A stretch of 64,000 nt of DNA, taken from the NCBI RefSeq assembly GCF_001648155.1, contig NZ_CP015199.1:1932501-1996500 (forward strand), given 5' to 3'. This document shows, one piece after another, positions 17,552 through 25,295 of this stretch. The notes under the pieces were generated by a model. That model worked only from the letters and a program-made list of their open reading frames with translations, made no database searches and had not been told where the DNA came from. Both the position numbers and the translations under genes were made by a program. How positions within the stretch are numbered: position 1 is the stretch's first letter; every line of letters begins with the position of its first letter. Source of the stretch: Chryseobacterium glaciei. GTDB taxonomy: Bacteria; Bacteroidota; Bacteroidia; Flavobacteriales; Weeksellaceae.

Positions 17552-19724
17552 TTTCTAATTCTTTTATTCTTTTTAACGATGCTTTTCTAATATTTACAAA
17601 TTTTTTAACCTTTCCGGCTATGGTTTTTGTATATACTAAATCTGAAAAATGTATAAGCTTTTGTATACTATAATAATTAGTTGTTGAATCTGCTTCATCA
17701 GTCAGTTCTACGAATCTTTTATATCCTTCTAATGCTAGATGTTTACTTTTTCTACATCCGTCTTTGCTAAATTTTGGATCATGCCAAAGCCCCCATGCAA
17801 ATGATGCTTTTTTATCTTCATAAGTCTTACTGCTTTTAAATTTATATTCTGTCGTTTTTCCATCATTATTAACACAGTTTGAATATAATATTTTAAAACC
17901 TCTTTTTACATTTTCTAGTCTATCATCTATATGATTAAACCCACCATTTACCCTATAAGTAATATAAATAAAATCATTACTTTCCGCATGAGTATTGAGT
18001 ATAGCATGCTTATCCCAGAACCAACCAGCTGAATATACTGCATATGGAGATTTTGTCACCTTATCTCTTGCTAAACTTGAAGAAGTTACATCCTCTCCAA
18101 TTGCTCTTTCAAATGCCAAATAATTTGGTTTTGTTGTAAGCTGTATTAATCCTCTTCCATGCCATCCTCCATATTTCGCTAAATATTCAGAATTTCCTTG
18201 TTCAACATTATATCTAAAACTTCCTGACTCATGAATTACTTGTGCAAAAAAATGTATCTTTTGCAGACAAGTATTAATATTGAATTTTTTAAAGGTTATA
18301 TTAAAGCCCTCAAAATATTTATCAATATTAGTTACTTTTGCATAAGGAGCAATATTTTTTAATTCTTCTTTTGTGATATTATTATTACACGAACATTTTC
18401 CATTAGACTTTTTTTCTTCTTTTTTCTGATCTGCTTTTTTAGCTTTCACACCCGAAGTACTCACCCCAGTCTCCACTTTAATCTTAGGCGCAGAATCATT
18501 CACATTAATCACCTCAGAATCTACACTTTGTCCTGCATATTCTATCTCTAAAAAATATTCCTGTTCACTACCTTCTTTAAAATCATCACCTTTTTTGCGC
18601 ATTTCATTGGTGAGATTAATGGTTGCGTAACTTTCATCTCCACCTAAAACATAATTATTCTCATAAACCAATTGATCTGAAATATCATCTTCCCATATTT
18701 TCAGTTTTATGGTTTTTCCTTTCATGTCTTTGGAAATGATTTTGGCTTTTACCTGCGTTCCAAACTTCATGTTTTGGTAAGGTTTTCCCAAAAAGTCTAC
18801 GAACTCAACACTTATAATTTTCCCTTTTGGATCAGAAGCCTTAGTTTTTGCCTTTGGAGTTATAGGTGTTTTATAAGTATCCTTTTTTGGAGTTGGTGGT
18901 GGTGGAGTCGGACGTTTATTTACCTTTGGCTTTTGTGTATCTTTCTGTTTCTGTACTTTATCTTCTTCTATCTTTTTTAGAATATCTTCCATGCTTACTG
19001 GCGTCAAAGAAGAAGAATCTACTTTTATATTTACATTATTGCTGGCTTCAAGTTTTCCGTAATAATCTGCTGTTACATAATATTCATGGTTCTTACCTTC
19101 ACTTTTATCACCTTTAGCTAATTGCATATTGGCAATCATTGATGCCTGAGTATAAAAAGCCATATTGAATTTTACTTCAGCCTTACCTCTTTTTACAGTT
19201 GCAGGAATTGGAACAGGATTTATTCTATTGATCTCATTGATTTTGTTATGCCCAGATTTTAGAGCATCGTCTTCCCAAAGAGTGAAGTGAAGTTTTTCAC
19301 CTTCCATTTCTGTACATTGAGCTCTTGCGATTAAGATATCAAAATAATGCAGGGGTTTTGTAACTTTATTATAATTAACATCCAGAAGGTCTATTTTTAG
19401 AATTTTGGGTTGTCCAGCTTTCCTTGTTTTAATAATTAATTCTCCTTTGTCGTTTCCTTTTGTTACGACAAGTTTTATTCCTTCTCTCCAAAGACTGTTT
19501 TGTGTGAAAGTATAAGATATATTATCACCTTTTTTGGTGTTTTCAGATGTTTTACGCCATTTTCCGTGTTCCAGTATGAGAACTTGCCATTCTGCTTTTT
19601 CAACTGAGTTTAGAAACAGTGGATTTTCTACTGTAAAATTAGGTGCATGCTGAAAGATACTGTAATGTATTTCTTTTCCTATTTCGGGATTTGTATTTCC
19701 TGTAATAATTAAATTATTTGCCAT
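17544..19724 (-). CDS. Large protein with duplicated adaptor domains and a C-terminal GH19-like lytic domain
   Basis: The 726-aa protein has no signal peptide. Residues about 1-100 form an N-terminal domain; about 105-235 and 303-408 are two related beta-rich domains, each with a W-E-D-D motif; between and after them are Pro/Lys/Thr-rich linkers. Residues about 445-620 resemble glycoside hydrolase 19: FFAQVIHESGSF with the general-acid Glu at about 499, GRGLIQLTTKPNYLAF and SAGWFWDKH. GH19 enzymes cut chitin or peptidoglycan. Lack of a signal peptide, modular N-terminus and a following lipoprotein suggest a contractile-system (T6SS-type) or other secreted antibacterial effector; no secretion genes are in the window. 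ATG 19724 or GTG 19727 may start it. Confidence 0.72.
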   Translation of the reverse strand: MANNLIITGNTNPEIGKEIHYSIFQHAPNFTVENPLFLNSVEKAEWQVLILEHGKWRKTSENTKKGDNISYTFTQNSLWREGIKLVVTKGNDKGELIIKTRKAGQPKILKIDLLDVNYNKVTKPLHYFDILIARAQCTEMEGEKLHFTLWEDDALKSGHNKINEINRINPVPIPATVKRGKAEVKFNMAFYTQASMIANMQLAKGDKSEGKNHEYYVTADYYGKLEASNNVNIKVDSSSLTPVSMEDILKKIEEDKVQKQKDTQKPKVNKRPTPPPPTPKKDTYKTPITPKAKTKASDPKGKIISVEFVDFLGKPYQNMKFGTQVKAKIISKDMKGKTIKLKIWEDDISDQLVYENNYVLGGDESYATINLTNEMRKKGDDFKEGSEQEYFLEIEYAGQSVDSEVINVNDSAPKIKVETGVSTSGVKAKKADQKKEEKKSNGKCSCNNNITKEELKNIAPYAKVTNIDKYFEGFNITFKKFNINTCLQKIHFFAQVIHESGSFRYNVEQGNSEYLAKYGGWHGRGLIQLTTKPNYLAFERAIGEDVTSSSLARDKVTKSPYAVYSAGWFWDKHAILNTHAESNDFIYITYRVNGGFNHIDDRLENVKRGFKILYSNCVNNDGKTTEYKFKSSKTYEDKKASFAWGLWHDPKFSKDGCRKSKHLALEGYKRFVELTDEADSTTNYYSIQKLIHFSDLVYTKTIAGKVKKFVNIRKASLKRIKELENE

Positions 19725-19728
19725 CACC

Positions 19729-19875
19729 TTAGTTCTTTAACAGATTATAATCGTGAATAACTTTAGAATCAGCCTTTAGAATATAAAGAACTTTATGCAG
19801 ATAATTGCTGTGTGGATATTGATTAGATGCAAAGGTCAATGAGGCATCCTCCTTGCGGGTCATGTTTTCTATCAT
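19729..19875 (-). CDS. Small ORF (48 aa) leading the lytic-effector cassette
   Basis: An ATG-started frame of 48 codons (MIENMTRKED at the start, IHDYNLLKN at the end) ends 4 bases before the GH19-like gene's ATG, so the spacing is that of a translated upstream gene. A TAAATTTG -7-like box lies on the minus strand at 19896-19903. It shows no signal peptide or membrane segment; the composition is mixed and looks like a real protein. I do not recognise the family. It could be a small adaptor or chaperone for the large protein, or just a leader peptide. Confidence 0.5.
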   Translation of the reverse strand: MIENMTRKEDASLTFASNQYPHSNYLHKVLYILKADSKVIHDYNLLKN

Positions 19876-19960
19876 TTGTGTGTGTTTATTAAAATCAAAT
19901 TTAAAAAAATAATCAATATATAATTCTTTTTTTGGTGAAAACTATAAAAGTTCACAAAAA

Positions 19961-19989
19961 AAATCCTGAAATATTACATTCCAGGATTT
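19961..19989 (-). terminator. Terminator of the Thr/Ala-rich protein gene
   Basis: AAATCCTG pairs with CAGGATTT; on the minus strand a T-rich run follows. It sits 25 bases beyond the stop at 20014. Confidence 0.7.
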
Positions 19990-20013
19990 TCATTGATTAT
20001 AAAAGACTATTTT

Positions 20014-20346
20014 CTACTTTGCTTTTTTTCTTTTAGACTTTTTCTCTTCTTTCGTTGCGTCTGCTGGCTTCGTAGCCTCCATGCTCGTATCTGCTGTTAC
20101 CGTTGCCGTTGCATCAGCGGTAGTTGCCGTTGTTGCTGCACCATCAATTGTTGTCGTTGCAGTGGTTGTACTTGGTGTAGTTGCAGTTGCTCCTTGTGTA
20201 GCCGTAGCTGTATTCCAAGATCCTTGAGTCTGAGCTTGAGTTGATGTTTGGTTATTCGTTTCCGCAGGCTTTTGCGTTGCTGTTTGAGCCGATACCGCGA
20301 TTACTCCGACTAATGTAAACGCTGCTGTTAAGATTAACTTCTTCAT
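20014..20346 (-). CDS. Secreted Thr/Ala-rich low-complexity protein
   Basis: The 110-aa protein begins MKKLILTAAFTLVGVIAVSA, a clear Sec signal peptide with cleavage before Q21. The mature part is almost wholly Thr, Ala, Gln and Ser (for example TATTPSTTTATTT) and ends in a basic tail EEKKSKRKKAK. No fold or family is recognised. Such proteins are usually natively unfolded and envelope-associated. The ATG at 20346 is chosen because it starts the signal peptide; a longer frame upstream has no support. It is monocistronic with its own terminator. Confidence 0.65.
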   Translation of the reverse strand: MKKLILTAAFTLVGVIAVSAQTATQKPAETNNQTSTQAQTQGSWNTATATQGATATTPSTTTATTTIDGAATTATTADATATVTADTSMEATKPADATKEEKKSKRKKAK

Positions 20347-20465
20347 AATATAAATTTTAAATGGTTGTTTAATACTTTTAAAACGACCCACATTCCATTA
20401 ATATTATATCTAAAATCCTTATTTAACGTACTTTATAACTCTTTAAGACGAATTGGGATTATAAA

Positions 20466-20954
20466 TTATTTTTCCAAATTTTTCATAATTCGTTCAACAA
20501 ATTCAAAGGCTGCGGGACAGATTACGGTATTTTTCATCATTAAATCATTAATCTGGTAAATCTTTTTACGATCTGTGTGCGGATATTCTCTGCAAGCTTT
20601 AGGTCGAACATCATAAATTGAACACGTATTATCACCATTCAGAAAAAAACATGGCAGATTTTGTAAAACTTTATCGTCATCTTCATCTACACGCAGAAAT
20701 TTAGCCTCGAAATCAGCCGGTTTCATACGCAGATGTTTTGAAATTCGCTCGATATCTTTTTCTGTATATAAAGGACCTGTAGTTTTGCAACAGTTAGCAC
20801 ATTGTAGACAATCTACCTTTTCAAAAACCTCTTCATGGGTTTCCTGAACGACATAATCAAGGTTCTTGGGCGGTTTTTTCTTTAATCCGTCCAGAAATTT
20901 TTTATGCTCTTTCTGTTTCAGTAAAGCCTGTTTCTTGTAAAATTCTAAATTCAT
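20466..20954 (-). CDS. YkgJ-type CxxCxxCC cysteine-cluster protein
   Basis: The 162-aa protein has the cluster CLQCANCC (C49, C52, C55, C56), then CSIYDVRPKACREYPH and a final ICPAA, the pattern of the YkgJ/UPF0153 family. These cysteines are thought to bind a metal or Fe-S cluster; the biochemical role is unsettled. The N-terminal 45 residues are Lys-rich and helical. It abuts the channel gene upstream with no gap (start at 20954, channel stop at 20955), so the two are one operon. Cytosolic by composition. Confidence 0.85.
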   Translation of the reverse strand: MNLEFYKKQALLKQKEHKKFLDGLKKKPPKNLDYVVQETHEEVFEKVDCLQCANCCKTTGPLYTEKDIERISKHLRMKPADFEAKFLRVDEDDDKVLQNLPCFFLNGDNTCSIYDVRPKACREYPHTDRKKIYQINDLMMKNTVICPAAFEFVERIMKNLEK

Positions 20955-21926
20955 TTATAATTGTTCTTCCACCAAAATGGGAAGATCTACTTTTTCATAT
21001 TCATTAATTTTATCCAAATCTAAAACGGTTGTAAGATTTTCTTTGCTTGGATAATACATCTTAGTAAATTTCGCTCCATAAATAATTTCTCTCGAAACAT
21101 ATGAAGATCTCTGCACCACGGTATTTGAAAACACTTCATCAAATGCACGCACATGAACGATAATTTCAATATTAATATTCTTAAAATCATCCTCAGAGAA
21201 GCCATAAAACGGTGAATTTTCGTCTATTTTATGCACAACCGTCCAATTGAGCGCCAAGGTGTTGATCTTGCCTAATTGAGTGTCTAATCTGTAAAAATTA
21301 TTCTTCGCCACTCCATCCTCAATCACTTCAATTGCCGTTGATAGAATAACTTCAGCATCCGTTAATGCATTATTTTTATACGGTGCTAATCTGAACATCA
21401 AAGCCGTCGTATCCTGAAAAGGAGCAATCACCGTAATGTCAGAAAATTTAAGATATGCCCTAGGTCTCGAAAATCTACCGTAAAATAAACCCGTTGCGAT
21501 TGCAAAGGTAAGTAATCCTAAAAAGGCTTCAAAAGTCGCCACCAAACTCGCTGTAAAGCCAACCGGAGCAATTCTTCCGTATCCAACAGTGGTAAAAGTC
21601 TGTGAACTAAAGAAAAACACATCAATAAATTCGTTTAACGGATCACTTTTATCAATTCCCGTAAGATGTTCTACTCCAATCAAATAATAGATCATCGCAA
21701 AAACGATATTGATCAAAATATACGCAACAACTAGATACGTCAGAAACCGAAATGTCGATAAATTAAGCATCGTATGATACCAGCTCAATCTATTAAAGAC
21801 ATTAACGCCTTTTCTCTGTACATTCGGAAGCCCATCTTTATTGATGAATCTTCCCGAAGCACTATTTCCAAAACCACTATTTTCAGTGTTTTTCTGTGGA
21901 ATTTTTTGTCTGAATCCTCTTGCCAT
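20955..21926 (-). CDS. Inward-rectifier-type potassium channel (KirBac-like)
   Basis: The 323-aa protein has two membrane helices (about residues 58-82 and 126-150) flanking a pore loop with the potassium selectivity filter TVGYG (113-117). The C-terminal 170 residues form the cytosolic immunoglobulin-like domain of Kir channels (RPRAYLKFSDITVIAPF, MFRLAPYKNNALTDAEV). This is the bacterial Kir architecture, a tetrameric potassium channel in the inner membrane. It is the first gene of a two-gene unit with the YkgJ-type protein. The 230 bases upstream hold only a short GC-rich direct repeat (21981-21998) and no gene. Confidence 0.9.
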   Translation of the reverse strand: MARGFRQKIPQKNTENSGFGNSASGRFINKDGLPNVQRKGVNVFNRLSWYHTMLNLSTFRFLTYLVVAYILINIVFAMIYYLIGVEHLTGIDKSDPLNEFIDVFFFSSQTFTTVGYGRIAPVGFTASLVATFEAFLGLLTFAIATGLFYGRFSRPRAYLKFSDITVIAPFQDTTALMFRLAPYKNNALTDAEVILSTAIEVIEDGVAKNNFYRLDTQLGKINTLALNWTVVHKIDENSPFYGFSEDDFKNINIEIIVHVRAFDEVFSNTVVQRSSYVSREIIYGAKFTKMYYPSKENLTTVLDLDKINEYEKVDLPILVEEQL

Positions 21927-22158
21927 TTTTTTAAATCATTTTTGTTTTTTTGTTGGCTTGATTTTCTACAGCTTTTTTTGGCGCGAGCGAAGCGAGCGTC
22001 AAAGCAGATGGTATTAGCGATGTTATGCAAAATCTACTGAATCATTTTTAATTTCAATTAAAAAATCAAACCAACACGCAAAGATAAAATATTGTTTTCA
22101 TGAAATTTATCAATCCAGCGATTGAATTTTTAAATTGATTTTAAACTAAATTTGAAGT

Positions 22159-22539
22159 ATGAAAAAACTGGAATCAAGAGAAGATATTGAACATCTTGTA
22201 AATTCATTCTATGCTAAAGTCGTTAAAGATGAAACCATTAGCTTTTTCTTTAACGATGTTGCCAAAGTCGATTGGGATAAACATTTACCAAAGATGTATT
22301 CGTTTTGGGAAACTATTCTTTTCGGGCAAATGACTTATAAAGGAAATCCAATGGCCGTACACTTCCCCATCAATGAAATGAAAGCAATGGAAAGGAAACA
22401 TTTCGACCAATGGCTTGAATTATGGAAACTGACCATCGAAGAAAATTTCGTTGGCGAAAATGCCGATATGGCTATTTATAAATCTGAAAACATCGCCAAA
22501 TTAATGGCTTACAAGATGGAAATGGCTAGAAAAATTTAA
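22159..22539 (+). CDS. Group III truncated haemoglobin
   Basis: The 126-aa protein matches the group III (P) truncated haemoglobins: LVNSFYAKVVKDETISFFF at helix A-B, FWETILFGQMTYKGNPMAVH in the E region, and the proximal haem His in ERKHFDQWLELW (H81). These bind haem and O2 or NO; the physiological role is uncertain, with NO or redox handling the usual proposal. It stands alone between divergent and convergent genes; only 3 bases separate its stop from the stop of the antiporter gene on the other strand. Confidence 0.88.
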   Translation: MKKLESREDIEHLVNSFYAKVVKDETISFFFNDVAKVDWDKHLPKMYSFWETILFGQMTYKGNPMAVHFPINEMKAMERKHFDQWLELWKLTIEENFVGENADMAIYKSENIAKLMAYKMEMARKI

Positions 22540-22542
22540 TGA

Positions 22543-23613
22543 TTAAGGAACAATTACTGTAAAAATATACGCTGCCAAATTCACTAATAATACCGTTCCG
22601 TAAAGAACATTTGTTTTTCCTCGACTTAGCGATAACATTACAATAAATACCGATAAAGACAGCAGAATAATATCCTTTTTATCTAATCCCAATACGAAAG
22701 GAATATCATACATGATACAAACAACCGACACCGCCGGAATCGTTAACCCAATACTTGCCAACGCAGAACCCAATGCTAAATTTAAGCTCGATTGTATCTG
22801 ATTACTTCTCGCTGCACGAATTGCCGCAACCCCTTCAGGAAGTAAAACCACAGCCGCAATAATAACTCCAACCAAAGATTTTGGAGCTCCAACACTTCTT
22901 ACCATATCTTCAATCGTTCCGGAAAGTCCTTTTGCCATTAAAACAACAATGACAAGACAGATAACCAGAAAAATGAAACTGATGATCGTTGCATTTCTAG
23001 TAGGAATATAATGCGAATCGGGATCTTCATCCGTAATAATGAAATAGTTTCTATGTCTTACGGTCTGAACCATCAGAAATACTCCGTAAATAACCAAACA
23101 GGCAATAGAAACAAAAATAAGCTGCGCTCTGTTATAAAAAGGTCCGTTGACGCTTGAAGTAAAATTAGGAAGTACCAAAGTTAATATCAAAATAGAAACA
23201 ATACTCACCAAATAGGTTGTTGCGGAAGTTCTTGCAAAAAACTGCTCGTAATATTTCACTCCTCCTATTAAAATACAGATTCCTAAAATACCATTCAGGA
23301 TAATCATTACAGCAGCAAAAACCGTATCTCTCGCGAGTGTCATCGCATCATCCCCACCAGCAACCATCAGTGAGATAATCAAGGCAACTTCAATAATGGT
23401 AATACAAAGTGCCAGAATAATTGTTCCGAAAGGCTCTCCTACTTTGTGAGCCACCACTTCTGCATGATGCACTGCCGATAAAACACTTCCGGTAAGCAAA
23501 AGGCCGGCAATTACATCATAAATAACTCCACCTCCCATTAATCCGGAAAAGTAATAAATGACCGCCAGAACAGGAAAAATATACGTATAATGTAAAAGTT
23601 CTTTTAATTTCAT
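22543..23613 (-). CDS. chaA: Calcium/cation:proton antiporter, ChaA type
   Basis: The 356-aa integral inner-membrane protein has about ten hydrophobic segments. The two alpha-repeats that form the ion site are visible: GEPFGTIILALCITIIEVALI near residue 60 and LLPEGVAAIRAARSNQIQSS followed by NLALGSALASIGLTIP near residue 255. This is the CaCA family in its ChaA branch, which exports Ca2+, Na+ or K+ in exchange for protons. The exact ion cannot be read from sequence. It is convergent with the haemoglobin gene. Confidence 0.85.
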   Translation of the reverse strand: MKLKELLHYTYIFPVLAVIYYFSGLMGGGVIYDVIAGLLLTGSVLSAVHHAEVVAHKVGEPFGTIILALCITIIEVALIISLMVAGGDDAMTLARDTVFAAVMIILNGILGICILIGGVKYYEQFFARTSATTYLVSIVSILILTLVLPNFTSSVNGPFYNRAQLIFVSIACLVIYGVFLMVQTVRHRNYFIITDEDPDSHYIPTRNATIISFIFLVICLVIVVLMAKGLSGTIEDMVRSVGAPKSLVGVIIAAVVLLPEGVAAIRAARSNQIQSSLNLALGSALASIGLTIPAVSVVCIMYDIPFVLGLDKKDIILLSLSVFIVMLSLSRGKTNVLYGTVLLVNLAAYIFTVIVP

Positions 23614-23678
23614 AAGTGTCTACAAAATACAAAAAATCTATTGAAATTCAAATATCAAAAGAAAATATTAATCTTATT

Positions 23679-24017
23679 TTAATGAGGCCAGAGGTAAAAG
23701 TCCTGAAGATCTGTCAACATATGAAGCAAAAGTCCGATGCCAATAATCCTGATATTTCCTTTAAAAAAGAGCATCAAAAAATACACCGAAATAGAATAAT
23801 AAGAATGTAAAAAATGAAAACCTACACTTCCTCTGTTCGGATCGAAAATAGGATTGGCAAATAAATGATCGAGATCAACAAGCATTGTAGCTAATAGAAT
23901 AAAATAAGCCGTCTTCCAGTTTTCACGAAAAAATATCAACGCAATAAACACCGGAAAAATCAGATGTAAAAAGTAATGCGTGCATGTTTTTAATAAAAAA
24001 ATTTCAGAAGAACTCAT
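23679..24017 (-). CDS. Small membrane protein, DUF6122-like
   Basis: The 112-aa protein has three hydrophobic segments and conserved polar patches: CTHYFLHLIFP, MLVDLDHLFANPIFDPNRGS, FHFLHSYYS and LLLHMLTDLQDF. The repeated His/Asp residues within membrane segments (DLDHL, LHMLTDLQD) resemble the YdjM/metal-dependent hydrolase type of membrane proteins. I recall this family as DUF6122 in Bacteroidota, function unknown. It is a single gene with 39 bases separating it from the next minus-strand gene upstream. Confidence 0.65.
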   Translation of the reverse strand: MSSSEIFLLKTCTHYFLHLIFPVFIALIFFRENWKTAYFILLATMLVDLDHLFANPIFDPNRGSVGFHFLHSYYSISVYFLMLFFKGNIRIIGIGLLLHMLTDLQDFYLWPH

Positions 24018-24056
24018 TAATAATTAATCATTTTAGGATCGAGGAAATTACATTCA

Positions 24057-25292
24057 TCATCTTAAAATCAAAGGTAAATCTCCTTTTTTAGCTTTCAATT
24101 TTATGTAATAATCCTGACCTTTGTTTCCGTAAAAAATATAGTCTAAGTTAGAAATTATCTTTTTCTCAGTTGATTTTAAAGTATTGAAAGATGATGAAAG
24201 CAAAGAATTATTTTTGACAAAAATATAGTTTTCTTTTAAATTTGAAGATAATTGCAGAGGTTTTCTGGTTGATTTTATTTTAAATCCAGCATTATTTTTT
24301 TCAATATAATTAGGCTGAAACGGAATGATCGTAAATTGATTTTGCGCATTGATCCACTTTTTATCTTGAAAATAATCCCAAGTTTTTTCAGGATTTAAAC
24401 TTTGAAGATCAATCACATAATTAGGCTGAATAATTTTCTGGAAGCTCTTTTTTTCAACCTCATTAAAGTCATCATCATAGCCGTAACTAATAATCGTATC
24501 ATTCACCTGCTCAAGTTCTGCAGTTGCTTTTATGTAATTAATTTGCGAAGAATCTGCGATACTTTTATTGAAAAACTGAGCGTATTTTTTGATGTTTTGA
24601 GCATCTAATTCCATTTCTAAAAAGGAAGTTTTTTGCTCTAGCTTAGAAATAATTGAAGTAAATTCTTCGGAGTTTGATTCATTTTTAATTTCAATATCAT
24701 CAGCATTTAATTCAATAGAAAAATTCCGGGTTCTATCTCCGGAAATAAAGGAAATACTTCCTACAGTATTATGAATAAAGCTATCTGAATTAAAATTATC
24801 TTTTTCTGAAGATTGAGAAAGTTGTCGATCTATATTTTCAAAAGCTAAATTAGAACTTCCTAAAATACATTTATCTCTTTCTATTTTAATGAAAATCTGA
24901 TCTTTTTGAAAGATATTTTTTCCTTTGTTTACAAAGTTTTCCTGTTTTAAAAATGCTAAGAATTTCTGTTGATCTTTAAGTTCAATCACAGAATACCAAT
25001 CTGAGAATTTGGAATTTTTGATGTGAAAAATCTGCAAAAAATCGGGAATTTTCATCCCCGAATCTTGCAGTGAACTTTTGTTTTCACTTTTATTTTTGCT
25101 CCCAAACCATTGTGAAGGATGGATTATAAAGCTGGAAATATATTGTCTCGTCAGTTTTTTAACATCAATTAAAACTACAGCATCTGCATCTTTCGGGACA
25201 AATTTTAATTCTTTGTCTCTATGATAAAATACAAAGTAAACAACAATGCCGAGCAAAAGAACTAACGGGACAATAAACTTCTTTTTATTCAT
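24057..25292 (-). CDS. Membrane-anchored protein of unknown function, DUF4836-like N-terminus
   Basis: The 411-aa protein has one N-terminal membrane anchor (residues 5-23) and an extracytoplasmic remainder. The segment after the anchor, FVPKDADAVVLIDVKKL, resembles the N-terminus of the upstream neighbour (IPNDAAFYMEINGKQL), as does the overall pattern of a self-scored ILGSSNLAFENID segment, so the two may be distant paralogues. The start is 3 bases after the stop of the upstream gene, which implies translational coupling. I do not recognise a function. Many Lys and Ser, few Cys (one). Confidence 0.65.
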   Translation of the reverse strand: MNKKKFIVPLVLLLGIVVYFVFYHRDKELKFVPKDADAVVLIDVKKLTRQYISSFIIHPSQWFGSKNKSENKSSLQDSGMKIPDFLQIFHIKNSKFSDWYSVIELKDQQKFLAFLKQENFVNKGKNIFQKDQIFIKIERDKCILGSSNLAFENIDRQLSQSSEKDNFNSDSFIHNTVGSISFISGDRTRNFSIELNADDIEIKNESNSEEFTSIISKLEQKTSFLEMELDAQNIKKYAQFFNKSIADSSQINYIKATAELEQVNDTIISYGYDDDFNEVEKKSFQKIIQPNYVIDLQSLNPEKTWDYFQDKKWINAQNQFTIIPFQPNYIEKNNAGFKIKSTRKPLQLSSNLKENYIFVKNNSLLSSSFNTLKSTEKKIISNLDYIFYGNKGQDYYIKLKAKKGDLPLILR

Positions 25293-25295
25293 TAA

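Noticed and set aside
21981..21998. GC-rich gcgcgagcgaagcgagcg as a regulatory palindrome
   Set aside because: It is a short direct repeat, not an inverted one, and no other copy or promoter context was seen.
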